This document shows positions 16,872 to 25,262 of a stretch of DNA of 64,000 nt, in pieces. Positions within the stretch are counted from its first letter, which is position 1. Every line of letters begins with the position of its first letter. The stretch is from NCBI GenBank assembly GCA_016707785.1, contig JADJGZ010000005.1, positions 1-64,000 of the forward strand. Direction: 5' to 3'. The notes below the pieces were generated by a model. The model saw nothing but the letters and a program-made list of their open reading frames with translations, searched no databases and was not told the origin of the DNA. The DNA is from Bacteroidales bacterium. GTDB taxonomy: Bacteria; Bacteroidota; Bacteroidia; Bacteroidales; UBA4417. Position numbers and translations under genes: made by a program.

Positions 16872-17654
16872 ATGAAACGAAAGCAAGTCAATATACTTTT
16901 ACGACTAATTGTAATACTTGGAGGTTTGGGGTTTATATTTTGGGCTTTACTCCAGATACCCTCATTATTTAGATTCAATGATTCCACCTACAGACATATC
17001 CGGCATAAAACTTTTGGTATTGAGATACCTTCCGGGTACAAGGTTCATGGAATTGACGTTTCACGCCACCAGGGAATTATTGATTGGTCATTAGTGGATT
17101 CTATGAAATCGGGAGGCATAGAAATTTCCTTTGCCTTTCTGAAAGCTACTGAAGGAATTACCAGGCAGGATCCGACTTTCAAACGAAACTGGAGAGCGGT
17201 TGGTAAGACTAATCTGTTAAGAGGTGCTTATCACTTTTATTATCCATCCAGAGATGCTTCAAAACAAGCCCAGAATTTTATCAAAAATGTGAAACTTAGC
17301 AAAGGCGACCTCCCTCCTGTAGTAGATATTGAGCATACAAACAGGAAAAGCAAAAAGCAGATATGTGAAGGACTTACGGTTTTTATTAGTTTACTGGAAG
17401 ATCATTATAAAGTAAAGCCCATCATCTATACGAATCATTCTTTCTACTCTGATTATTTGCAGGGGGAATTTGATGAATATCCTTTATGGATTTCCTACTA
17501 CACAGATAAAAAGACTTTCAATTCCGCCTGTAAATACCCCTGGATAATATGGCAACATAGTGAAAGAGGTAAAATTGATGGCATTAATGGAAAAGTGGAC
17601 TTTAATGTTTTTTCCGGCGATCTTCAGCGTCTCCGCAGATTAACCTTGCAATAA
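16872..17654 (+). CDS. GH25 lysozyme-like muramidase
   Basis: This 260-residue protein has an N-terminal membrane anchor (about residues 8-30) and a GH25 domain from about 57 to the end. Catalytic acidic residues are visible as D62 in 'GIDVSRHQG' and the D152-x-E154 pair in 'VVDIEHT'. Other GH25 signatures are 'FLKATEGITRQDPTF' and 'GAYHFYYPS'. It should cleave the beta-1,4 bond between N-acetylmuramic acid and N-acetylglucosamine, either in self remodelling or against other cells. Because the N-terminal segment has no clear cleavage site, it may stay tethered to the inner membrane and face the periplasm. It is a single-gene unit. Confidence 0.92.
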   Translation: MKRKQVNILLRLIVILGGLGFIFWALLQIPSLFRFNDSTYRHIRHKTFGIEIPSGYKVHGIDVSRHQGIIDWSLVDSMKSGGIEISFAFLKATEGITRQDPTFKRNWRAVGKTNLLRGAYHFYYPSRDASKQAQNFIKNVKLSKGDLPPVVDIEHTNRKSKKQICEGLTVFISLLEDHYKVKPIIYTNHSFYSDYLQGEFDEYPLWISYYTDKKTFNSACKYPWIIWQHSERGKIDGINGKVDFNVFSGDLQRLRRLTLQ

Positions 17655-17762
17655 TTATCGATCTTCTGCTTACGCTTCCGAATTATAACAATTACAAATA
17701 CTTAGGGAAGAATTCTTTCTTGCTGCTTTTTTCGAAGGGCTAAAGGCTTCAAAATGAGAATA

Positions 17763-17790
17763 AAAAAAATGGGATCTTTGCAGATCCCAT
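17763..17790 (-). terminator. Terminator after the cytochrome c lipoprotein gene
   Basis: On the minus strand ATGGGATC-TGCAAA-GATCCCAT is a perfect 8-bp hairpin followed by a run of T (the plus-strand A run at 17762-17769). Confidence 0.85.
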
Positions 17791-17815
17791 TCTAAATAAT
17801 ATTTCAAACCAATCA

Positions 17816-18289
17816 CTATCTTGGATTGATGGTGATGTCTTTTACTTCATCAACAGTGATATAACCACCTGTGTTCCCAAAGTTATTCAGGACATAATTG
17901 ATAACAGCAACAGCTGAATCAAGTGAGGCTACCTGAGGAGGCATCGGTGCAGGATACTTTATGGAACGGTCAGCCACTACTGCAACTGAGCCATTCAGTA
18001 CCTGGGAAACAGCAAGTTTAGTGTTATTTAGAAGAAAATTGGAGCCTTTAAGCGTTGGGAATACATTGGCAATGCCATTGCCATCTTTCTGATGACAAAC
18101 TATGCACTTAGCTTCGAAAATGCCTTTTCCTAAAGCCATTTGTTCTGCAGAAGCACCCTGTTCAGGTGTAGCTTCAACCTGGGTAGTGTCGGCTTTCTGG
18201 TCAGAAGTGCCACCACCTCCGCAAGAAGATAATACGGATAAACTTAGAATGCCCAAAAAGGCTAAAACAAAAATGTTAAGAGTTTTCAT
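17816..18289 (-). CDS. Lipoprotein cytochrome c (single heme)
   Basis: This 157-residue lipoprotein has a signal sequence and a lipid-attachment cysteine at C23 in 'LSSCGGGG', then a low-complexity linker. The cytochrome c domain has a heme-binding C62-x-x-C65-H66 ('CIVCHQKDGNG') and a methionine in 'YPAPMPPQ' as probable second axial ligand. It probably faces the periplasm or cell surface. It lies beside the cbb3 oxidase cluster in the same orientation, so it may deliver electrons to the oxidase (inference). A TACCTTTG promoter box sits just upstream. Confidence 0.88.
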   Translation of the reverse strand: MKTLNIFVLAFLGILSLSVLSSCGGGGTSDQKADTTQVEATPEQGASAEQMALGKGIFEAKCIVCHQKDGNGIANVFPTLKGSNFLLNNTKLAVSQVLNGSVAVVADRSIKYPAPMPPQVASLDSAVAVINYVLNNFGNTGGYITVDEVKDITINPR

Positions 18290-18309
18290 ATTTAGTTGGT
18301 TTATTTTTG

Positions 18310-18317
18310 CAAAGGTA
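18310..18317 (-). promoter_or_regulatory. -7 box (TACCTTTG) for the cytochrome c gene
   Basis: On the minus strand TACCTTTG matches the Bacteroidota TAnnTTTG box, about 20 bases before the start codon at 18289. A -33 box is not clear. Confidence 0.35.
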
Positions 18318-18372
18318 AATGTTATACAATAATTGAGGCTTAAAAAAAAGTGGTATTGCTCAGGAAATAAAT

Positions 18373-19089
18373 TTATTTATGACAGCATTTATGTGCTTTT
18401 TCAACAACAGGTGTCAATGCTTCCGCCTTCGGGCTTATATAAGGAATTCCTAATGAAAGCCCCCTGAGAATAAAAAGTGTTCCTAACAGGATGACCATAT
18501 ATGGTGTTGCTTTACTGATGACATTACGCACTTTTAAGCTGATGAAATTACCAGCCATGGAAACAGTAAACATAATTGGAATCGTTCCTAACCCAAAAAG
18601 TGCCATGAAAAGGATGGCATTAATAATCTCCCCGGTATTAACAGCACCGGCAATTCCCACATAAACCAAGCCGCATGGAAGAATGCCATTGAGTAAACCA
18701 ATTCCAAACAGTGAAAATGGTGTTCCTGCATGAAAAAGACGGTGGAATCGTGCAAATAACCGATTGGAATACCCTCCAAATAATCGTTCAATGGATAGTT
18801 TACTACCAAAAATTAAGGGAACAATTACCATTACAATCATCAGGATTCCTATCACTACTGACGACCATAATTGGAATCCGGCAAGGTGAATACCTTTACC
18901 CAGAATACCAAAAATAGCCCCAAGTATCATGTAGGTTAAAATCCTTCCAAGATTATAAATCAATCCACCCGATATTCTTTCAAACCATCCGCCTCTGTTG
19001 AGAGGTAATGCCAGGGCAATGGGTCCGCACATCCCTGCACAATGAAAACTACCAACTAATCCAATGAGAAATGCTGTCCAGAGAAACAT
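18373..19089 (-). CDS. TauE/SafE-like membrane protein of the cbb3 cluster
   Basis: This 238-residue integral membrane protein has six predicted helices. Its first helix carries 'GSFHCAGMCGPIALALP', a histidine and cysteine pattern that fits metal or thiol handling and is typical of the sulfite-exporter-like proteins encoded with cytochrome cbb3 oxidase genes. The C-terminus is histidine- and cysteine-rich ('EKAHKCCHK'), which suggests a metal-binding tail. It is last in the minus-strand row ccoS-ccoNO-ccoQ-ccoP-ccoG-ccoH, 49 bases after ccoH. A role in copper supply or oxidase assembly is inferred from context. Confidence 0.82.
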   Translation of the reverse strand: MFLWTAFLIGLVGSFHCAGMCGPIALALPLNRGGWFERISGGLIYNLGRILTYMILGAIFGILGKGIHLAGFQLWSSVVIGILMIVMVIVPLIFGSKLSIERLFGGYSNRLFARFHRLFHAGTPFSLFGIGLLNGILPCGLVYVGIAGAVNTGEIINAILFMALFGLGTIPIMFTVSMAGNFISLKVRNVISKATPYMVILLGTLFILRGLSLGIPYISPKAEALTPVVEKAHKCCHK

Positions 19090-19138
19090 CTGATTTCAAA
19101 TTTTGGTTCTTGCTTATCTTTAATTTCAGTTTAACTAT

Positions 19139-19585
19139 TTACGGCTTAATATGAATCACCTCTTCCTGGTAATACTCTTTGGATTGCATGGTCCAGGAAA
19201 TTTTCACTATATACTTCCCTTTCATCAATTTGTCAATCGGTACTTTCTGAATGAGTGAACTATCCATACTTATGTCTACTTCCAGATCACCTGCATCATC
19301 AGATGGCCTGTAAAAGAACAACTTGCCCTTCGCATTTCCTTCAAAGAGCGACTTCGGGAACTTCACAACTGCAACATCTTCAACTGGTTCAACAGTTATC
19401 CTCTCAGATAAGGAGTTTGCATTTCCAATCCTGTCAATCTGTTTTTGATATTCCAACCCCTTGGGATAATATTCCTTTTCCACAAGTGCATTGTCTTGCT
19501 GAAAGCTTTTATACACAACAAAGACCATGCTTAATACAAAAATGGTAAGAAAGAGAAAAATCCCGTGACCCCAGTTAAACTTCAT
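19139..19585 (-). CDS. ccoH: FixH/CcoH-like oxidase assembly protein
   Basis: This 148-residue protein has one N-terminal membrane helix (about 7-27, 'GIFLFLTIFVLSMVFVVYKS') followed by a periplasmic beta-rich FixH domain ('VEKEYYPKGLEYQKQID', 'KLFFYRPSDDAGDLEV', 'KISWTMQSKEYYQEE'). CcoH/FixH is needed for stable assembly of cbb3 oxidases. Its place between ccoG and the SafE-like gene matches the standard cluster order. Confidence 0.9.
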   Translation of the reverse strand: MKFNWGHGIFLFLTIFVLSMVFVVYKSFQQDNALVEKEYYPKGLEYQKQIDRIGNANSLSERITVEPVEDVAVVKFPKSLFEGNAKGKLFFYRPSDDAGDLEVDISMDSSLIQKVPIDKLMKGKYIVKISWTMQSKEYYQEEVIHIKP

Positions 19586-19627
19586 AGTTTTATGTTTCAG
19601 ATTTTAGTAATAATCCAGAAAGCAAAT

Positions 19628-21082
19628 TTACTCTTTTCGCTCTCCGGCTTTATCATTTTCATCATCATCGGTATCATCTAATTTATTAGGCCCGACGAAG
19701 GTCGATTTCATCTCTTCAATCTCCTGATCGCCACTCATGATTTTGAATTTAAGTTCAGTAGCTGAGGACTTAAGAAGTTCTTTAGAAAGAACAACCAGAA
19801 AATTAGCCTCTCCTACTTCTCCTTTTCGCACGATAAGTGAATCACCCATCATCTTTATTTCTCCCTCAGGTTTCTCAAGAACCAGCCGAATAGGCAATTC
19901 CTTCCGCGTTTTATTAACTACCTGTACGAGATAAATATTTGAATAATGAGCTGAATCATATTCCTGGTACATAGAGCCCTGAACCCTAAGAATTGTAGTC
20001 TCAACATCTGTTCTGATTGTAAACAGATAAGCAATCAGACCAAGAAGACCTACCAGGACCACTGAATAAAACACAACCCTGGCATTAACTTTAAGAGGAG
20101 TCCCTTCGGCAATGGTCCTTTCAGATGCATACCTGATTAATCCTTTAGGCCTGCCAATTCTGGTCATCACCGCATCACATGCATCCATACATGCCGTGCA
20201 ATTGATGCACTCAAGCTGGGAACCGTTGCGGATATCTATACCTGTTGGACACACCAATTCACAACTTCCACATTCAATGCAATCACCTTTAGAAGAGTTC
20301 TCCCTTTTTTCAAGTGGATTATGCTTCCCCCTGGGCTCACCTCTTTTATAATCATAACTTACCTGGATCGAATTGCGGTCAAGCAGAACCCCCTGCAGCC
20401 TGCCATAGGGACAGACAATGATACATACCTGTTCCCTGAATTTGGCAAACACAAAATAATGCGCTACAGTAAATGCAAATATTGCTACGAATGCAGTAAC
20501 ATTATCCTTGGGACCTTTTTCCAACAAATCCTTTAACTGATCAATCCCGATGATGTAAGCAATGAAAATAAGTATGGTTAGTATGGAGAAGGTAAAAAAG
20601 AGCAAGTGTTTCAGGCTTTTCTTCCAGGCTTTATCAAAATTCCAGGATTGAGCATCCAGTTTACGCTGCTGGCTATGATTGCCTTCAATCAAATATTCTA
20701 TTTGCCTGTAGACAAACTCCATAAAAACTGTTTGAGGACATACCCACCCACAGAATAATCGCCCGTATATCACTGTAAATAGTACGATGAATACTATGAA
20801 AGTTATCATAGTCAGCACAAAAAGGTGAAAATCCTGGGGCCAGAATATCACGCCGAACAAAATAAACTTTCGCTCTATGATATTGAACAATAGCATAGGA
20901 TCGCCCTTGATTTTAATAAATGGGGCGCCAAAAAGAAAAAGCATTAAAAGGTAAGAAAACACTAACCTTTTATTGAAATAGGGGCCTTTAGGACGTTTAG
21001 GATAAACCCACACCCTGTTTCCTTGTTCACCAATGGTCGACAGCCGGTCTCTGAAACTGTCAGGTTCTTCTGAATTATTCAT
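19628..21082 (-). CDS. ccoG: CcoG, cbb3 oxidase accessory ferredoxin-like protein
   Basis: This 484-residue protein has several membrane helices in its N-terminal half ('YGRLFCGWVCPQTVFMEF' is the hallmark of the NapH/CcoG family) and two cysteine clusters for [4Fe-4S] centres near residues 270-300 ('CIECGSCELVCPTG', 'CINCTACMDACD'). A C-terminal Ig-like domain of about 130 residues faces the periplasm. CcoG is implicated in copper reduction for cbb3 biogenesis. The charged tail (DDTDDDENDKAGERKE) is a local feature. Confidence 0.95.
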   Translation of the reverse strand: MNNSEEPDSFRDRLSTIGEQGNRVWVYPKRPKGPYFNKRLVFSYLLMLFLFGAPFIKIKGDPMLLFNIIERKFILFGVIFWPQDFHLFVLTMITFIVFIVLFTVIYGRLFCGWVCPQTVFMEFVYRQIEYLIEGNHSQQRKLDAQSWNFDKAWKKSLKHLLFFTFSILTILIFIAYIIGIDQLKDLLEKGPKDNVTAFVAIFAFTVAHYFVFAKFREQVCIIVCPYGRLQGVLLDRNSIQVSYDYKRGEPRGKHNPLEKRENSSKGDCIECGSCELVCPTGIDIRNGSQLECINCTACMDACDAVMTRIGRPKGLIRYASERTIAEGTPLKVNARVVFYSVVLVGLLGLIAYLFTIRTDVETTILRVQGSMYQEYDSAHYSNIYLVQVVNKTRKELPIRLVLEKPEGEIKMMGDSLIVRKGEVGEANFLVVLSKELLKSSATELKFKIMSGDQEIEEMKSTFVGPNKLDDTDDDENDKAGERKE

Positions 21083-21102
21083 TTTTTTGGTACTTAATTA
21101 AG

Positions 21103-21139
21103 AAGGCTAAGGTCTGATTATTTAGCAGATCTTAGCCTT
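21103..21139 (-). promoter_or_regulatory. Strong hairpin between ccoP and ccoG
   Basis: A 14-bp stem (AAGGCTAAGGTCTG with CAGATCTTAGCCTT, one wobble) and a 9-base loop lie in the 120-base gap. On the transcribed minus strand there is no T run, so it looks less like a full terminator than an mRNA stability or partial-attenuation element separating structural from assembly genes. Confidence 0.5.
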
Positions 21140-21202
21140 CAATTCACTTCAATAAGAATGTTTCCATGTTAAGCTATACGACTGAAATCCAGTCATATTT
21201 TA

Positions 21203-21835
21203 TCAACCAAATTTTTCGTACTTTTTACCTTGTGGTGCTTTTGGATTCGCTGGTTTGGTTCCTTGCAGACTTAACATGTAGCTTAATACCTGTTGAATCT
21301 GTTCAGGACTCAATTGATCTTTATATGAGATCATCCCTTTTTCAAGAACGCCAGTGATAACGACTTTGTATAAATCCTGGATGGTAACCTTATTATTGAT
21401 ACTGTCACCATGAATCCAGTACTCATCAGTCATATTTGGTCCTACCAGGCCTTCACCATTCTGTCCGTGGCAAGTTGTGCATATCTTTTTATAGATATCC
21501 AAACCGGCACCAAGACTGGTGGCATCAGTGAGTGGCATCATTGTAGCAATATCCACAGTGTTCTTTTTCACTGATTCTTTCATGGTATTGAGCTCATCCA
21601 TGGCAATTTTATATTCCTGCTTCTGGGAAGGCCACCAACCGGCTACATTGTATCCTAACAGGTATACTGCTGAAAACACAATGGTAATGATGAATAACCA
21701 TACCCACCATCCGGGGAGTTTATTATCAAGTTCCCTGATGCCATCATATTCATGACCGCCCAGGAAACGATTTTTGGTGAGCTCATCAATTTCCGGCTCG
21801 CCATGATTAATATTTTTGTCTTCTATATTACTCAT
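21203..21835 (-). CDS. ccoP: CcoP-like subunit, monoheme cytochrome c
   Basis: About 210 residues from the ATG at 21835. An upstream in-frame start at 21916 would overlap ccoQ, so it was not used. The N-terminal segment 'FLGGHEYDGIRELDNKLPGWWVWLF' is the classic CcoP N-terminal domain, followed by a membrane helix (about 42-64). The C-terminal cytochrome domain has one heme site, C119-x-x-C122-H123 ('CTTCHGQNGEG'). Proteobacterial CcoP has two hemes; a single-heme form is usual in Bacteroidota. It passes electrons to the CcoNO core. Confidence 0.93.
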   Translation of the reverse strand: MSNIEDKNINHGEPEIDELTKNRFLGGHEYDGIRELDNKLPGWWVWLFIITIVFSAVYLLGYNVAGWWPSQKQEYKIAMDELNTMKESVKKNTVDIATMMPLTDATSLGAGLDIYKKICTTCHGQNGEGLVGPNMTDEYWIHGDSINNKVTIQDLYKVVITGVLEKGMISYKDQLSPEQIQQVLSYMLSLQGTKPANPKAPQGKKYEKFG

Positions 21836-21854
21836 ATTCAATGATTTTCTAGTG

Positions 21855-22046
21855 TTAAGAATGTGATTGACTATCTGGTTCATTGGGGTCCAGTGGCATC
21901 CTGCTAAGTTCTTCATCGCGGCCTTTATTCATAGTCAAAGTATAGACCGTCATAAGAATAAAAATCAGGACAAAGAGGAAAAGAGCCACCATTGGGAACC
22001 AATAGATACCTTCAATGCTATCGAACAAACTGGTAACAATTCTCAT
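21855..22046 (-). CDS. ccoQ: CcoQ small membrane subunit
   Basis: This 63-residue protein has one membrane helix (about 16-38, 'FPMVALFLFVLIFILMTVYT') and a polar tail. It lies between ccoNO and ccoP, exactly where CcoQ/FixQ is encoded. It is recognised mainly by context, size and topology. Confidence 0.85.
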   Translation of the reverse strand: MRIVTSLFDSIEGIYWFPMVALFLFVLIFILMTVYTLTMNKGRDEELSRMPLDPNEPDSQSHS

Positions 22047-22058
22047 AAATTACAGAGC

Positions 22059-24206
22059 TTATTGATTAATTGCGGAAGCAGGAGCATCCATGATATCGGT
22101 ACCAAGACGTTGCAAGTAGGCAATCAAAGCAATGATTTCCTTTTCAGGAGCTACGTCAATACCTGAAGCCTTTAAACCATCAGCTATCGCTTTTGCCTGA
22201 ACTTTAAGATCGTCATTGGCTTTTTGATCATATCCTTCCGGATAAGGAACGCCAAGGTATTGCATTACCCTGATTTTAGATGGAGTCAAACCGAGATTCA
22301 GCTCCTTTTTGGCTAACCATGGGTATTTAGGCATAATACTCTGACTGTTCATTTTCTGAGGATCCAACATATGACTATAATGCCATGAATCAGGTTTATA
22401 GAGCTTCCCTGTCTTTACACCTTCCCTTGCTAAATCTGGCCCGGTGCGTTTCGAACCAAACTGGAATGGGTGATCATATACAAATTCCCCTGATTTTGAA
22501 TACTCACCATAACGCTCTGTTTCTGACCTGAAAGGCCTTATCATCTGGGAATGGCAATTATAGCATCCTTCTTTGATGTAAATATCCCTGCCATGCAATT
22601 CGAGAGGGGTATAAGGCTTAACAGTGGCAATTGTCGGAATATTGGATTTGATGAGATAGGTAGGTACGATTTCAACAAGGCCACCAATCAGGATCGCAAT
22701 AATTGCAAGGATCATAAAACGGATTGGTTTTCTTTCAAGGAACCGGTGAATACTTTCACCTGCAATCCTTGCACCTTCTTTTTGCAATCCGAAAGCTTCG
22801 GCAGCCTCTTCCTTTACAAATGAACCACTCTTCACAGTTTTAACGATGTTATAAACCAGGATCAGCATACCCACAAAATAAAGTGTTCCGCCAAATGCTC
22901 TCATATAATGCATTGGCATGATCTGAGTTACAATCTCAAGGTAGTTAGGATATACCAGTTCTCCGGCTTCAGTGAATTGTTTCCACATGGAAGCTTCTGT
23001 CCAGCCAGCCCAATACATTGGTATTGAATAGAATAAAATCCCAAGCGTTCCTACCCAGAAATGGACATTAGCAAGCTTCACAGAGTGAATTTTGGTATTA
23101 AACATCCTTGGAAGCAACCAGTATAACATACCAAATGTCAGGAACCCGTTCCAACCTAAGGCCCCAATGTGCACATGGCCAATAGTCCAGTTAGTATAAT
23201 GGCTGATTGCATTAATATTTTTCAGAGAAAGCATTGGTCCCTCAAAGGTTGACATACCATAGGCTGTGACTGCTACTACGAAAAATTTGAGTACCGGTTC
23301 TTCTCTTACCTTATCCCATACACCTCTTAATGTTAATAACCCATTGATCATACCGCCCCAAGATGGTGCTATGAGCATAATTGAGAATACGGTTCCCAAT
23401 GCCTGGGCCCAATCGGGTAAAGAAGTATAAAGTAAATGATGTGGGCCGGCCCAGATATACAGGAAAATCAAAGCCCAGAAATGGATGATGGAAAGTTTAT
23501 AGGAATAAACCGGACGATTAGCTGCCTTCGGGATAAAATAATACATCAGGCCTAAATAAGGTGTTGTCAGGAAGAATGCAACCGCATTATGACCATACCA
23601 CCATTGCACCAATGCATCCTGAACACCAGCATAAATAGGATAACTTTTAAATAAGCTCCAGGGAATTTCAATGGAATTCACAATGTGCAACACAGCAACT
23701 GTTACAAAAGTGGCTATGTAGAACCAGATAGCAACATAAATATGCTTCACACGACGCTTGAGGATAGTCCCCATCATGTTCCATCCAAATACTACCCAAA
23801 TGGCAGCAATCAGAATATCAATAGGCCATTCAAGTTCTGCATATTCCTTACCTGTTGTAATACCTGCAAGTAACGTAACGGCAGCCAGTACAATGATTAA
23901 CTGCCATCCCCAGAAATGAATTTTCGATAAAACATCACTGAACATCCTGGCTTTTAACAGACGTTGCAATGAATAATAAACTCCGGTAAAAATACCGTTG
24001 CCCACAAATGCGAAAATCACAGCGTTTGTGTGCAAAGGCCTTACACGTCCGAATGTCGTGAACTCAAGGCCGAAATTCAAGGCCGGGAACATGATCTGGA
24101 GCGCTGCAAGCAGTCCGACCAGCATCCCTACTACACCCCACAATATGGTGGCATAAGCGAAGAGCCTTACGATCTTGTTGTCGTAGTAGAATTTTTGTAA
24201 TTCCAT
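22059..24206 (-). CDS. ccoNO: CcoNO fusion, cbb3 cytochrome oxidase subunits I and II
   Basis: This 715-residue protein has CcoN (residues about 1-480) with 12 or so membrane helices and the conserved heme and CuB histidines ('RVRPLHTNAVIF', 'WWYGHNAVAFF', 'GPHHLLYTSLP', 'IGHVHIGALGWNG'). CcoO (about 500-715) carries the heme-c site C548-x-x-C551-H552 in 'GCYNCHSQMIRPF'. The fused N-O arrangement is typical of Bacteroidota. It reduces O2 to water with high affinity and pumps protons, supporting growth at low oxygen. It is flanked by ccoS upstream and ccoQ downstream with 12-base gaps. Confidence 0.97.
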   Translation of the reverse strand: MELQKFYYDNKIVRLFAYATILWGVVGMLVGLLAALQIMFPALNFGLEFTTFGRVRPLHTNAVIFAFVGNGIFTGVYYSLQRLLKARMFSDVLSKIHFWGWQLIIVLAAVTLLAGITTGKEYAELEWPIDILIAAIWVVFGWNMMGTILKRRVKHIYVAIWFYIATFVTVAVLHIVNSIEIPWSLFKSYPIYAGVQDALVQWWYGHNAVAFFLTTPYLGLMYYFIPKAANRPVYSYKLSIIHFWALIFLYIWAGPHHLLYTSLPDWAQALGTVFSIMLIAPSWGGMINGLLTLRGVWDKVREEPVLKFFVVAVTAYGMSTFEGPMLSLKNINAISHYTNWTIGHVHIGALGWNGFLTFGMLYWLLPRMFNTKIHSVKLANVHFWVGTLGILFYSIPMYWAGWTEASMWKQFTEAGELVYPNYLEIVTQIMPMHYMRAFGGTLYFVGMLILVYNIVKTVKSGSFVKEEAAEAFGLQKEGARIAGESIHRFLERKPIRFMILAIIAILIGGLVEIVPTYLIKSNIPTIATVKPYTPLELHGRDIYIKEGCYNCHSQMIRPFRSETERYGEYSKSGEFVYDHPFQFGSKRTGPDLAREGVKTGKLYKPDSWHYSHMLDPQKMNSQSIMPKYPWLAKKELNLGLTPSKIRVMQYLGVPYPEGYDQKANDDLKVQAKAIADGLKASGIDVAPEKEIIALIAYLQRLGTDIMDAPASAINQ

Positions 24207-24218
24207 AGAATCATTGAT

Positions 24219-24410
24219 TTAATTAGGCTTTGTTTGACTTGTATTATGTTGGATTGAACTATCTTCTTTTTTCTTATCCTCGTATAACATTCTCATTCCA
24301 GGTGAAACATCATCATCATACTGCCCACTCCTTACTGCCCATAGAAAAGCTGCAAGGAAACCAATGGCAACCAATAGACTGAAACCGATTAAAACAACGA
24401 TGACGTGCAT
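24219..24410 (-). CDS. ccoS: CcoS oxidase assembly protein
   Basis: This 63-residue protein has a single N-terminal membrane helix ('VLIGFSLLVAIGFLAAFLWAV') followed by the family motif 'SGQYDDDVSPGMRML'. CcoS is required to insert heme and copper cofactors into CcoN. It starts the minus-strand oxidase operon here. In most genomes ccoI lies directly upstream of it; in this window ccoI is about 24.5 kb away, beyond the PUL. Confidence 0.93.
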   Translation of the reverse strand: MHVIVVLIGFSLLVAIGFLAAFLWAVRSGQYDDDVSPGMRMLYEDKKKEDSSIQHNTSQTKPN

Positions 24411-24435
24411 TTAAGTATTGAAATACTAATTAAAG

Positions 24436-24466
24436 CAAAGTTATTGAATGATACTTCTTATGCAAG
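24436..24466 (-). promoter_or_regulatory. Predicted promoter of the cco operon
   Basis: On the minus strand CTTG, 19 bases, then TAACTTTG matches the Bacteroidota pattern TTTG-N19..21-TAnnTTTG with one mismatch. It lies about 26 bases before the ccoS start, giving a short leader. If used, it makes the oxidase genes independent of ccoI. Confidence 0.45.
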
Positions 24467-25262
24467 TATAGGAGATAGTTTATATATAGTCTAAATAGTT
24501 ATATAATCAACTGATATAATTAAATATACATAAAACTACTTTATCTTTTTTCTAAATAGGATAGCTAAGTAAAATTAAACAATAGTAAAAAGAAAATAGG
24601 TACTTGATTAAACATTGTAAAAAAACAGGTAAAGTCAAGCAGCTTTTTAACTTATTTTAAACAGATTCTTGGGGTATTATTTCTCGTTTATCCTACCAAA
24701 CCATAGTTTCATTTAAAAAAACTCCTGAGAATTAACTTCAGATATAAGAAAAGCACTATATTTGAACCTAGTTATTCAGATTCATTCTTCCTTGCTAAAA
24801 CACCAGCAAAATAATATATTAACATCATTCTGATGATGATCGTAAGCGGTTCCCGCATTTTCACAGTCACAGGAAAATCTGGGTAAAAACTGTAGCAAAA
24901 ACAGGTAGTTCTATGGATTCTATTTTTCAAAACTTATTATTACCTGCGATAACAATAGCAATCATGGACACTCTGATGTTAATCTTTGGCTTACGTTCAG
25001 TTTTTTCAAAGAAAACATTCAGTTATGGTAAGTGTTAAGTTAGAAAAGAACAATGCATCATTTGGGACATTTACTATAGCTTTTGTTTTTCAAACTGCTA
25101 CAAATAATTGTGACTCATTCAATTTCCTGTTGGCATAAATTTCCTGCAAGAGCAATAGAACCCTACAAAATATAAAAGGCTGCATTCAAATTAAAAACCA
25201 CTATAACTTCAACCAGTTAAATTATTGTAAACCTAAATCAGACCAAACCTAATTAATCAGTC
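24467..25262. other. Long AT-rich intergenic region between cco operon and PUL
   Basis: About 800 bases between divergent ccoS and susC. It holds a TATATTTG box at 24757-24764 on the plus strand (possible PUL promoter, no clear -33) and a 41-codon reading frame at 24913-25038 that is not convincing. No regulator gene, tRNA or transposase remnant was recognised. It must contain the start signals for susC and is the left boundary of the PUL. Confidence 0.5.

Noticed and set aside
21836..21916. Upstream start for the CcoP subunit
   Set aside because: It would overlap ccoQ, and the extra residues do not resemble the CcoP N-terminus; the ATG at 21835 fits the family.
24913..25038. 41-codon reading frame with a hydrophobic stretch
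   Set aside because: Short, no ribosome-binding site, no homologue recognised; likely chance in AT-rich DNA.
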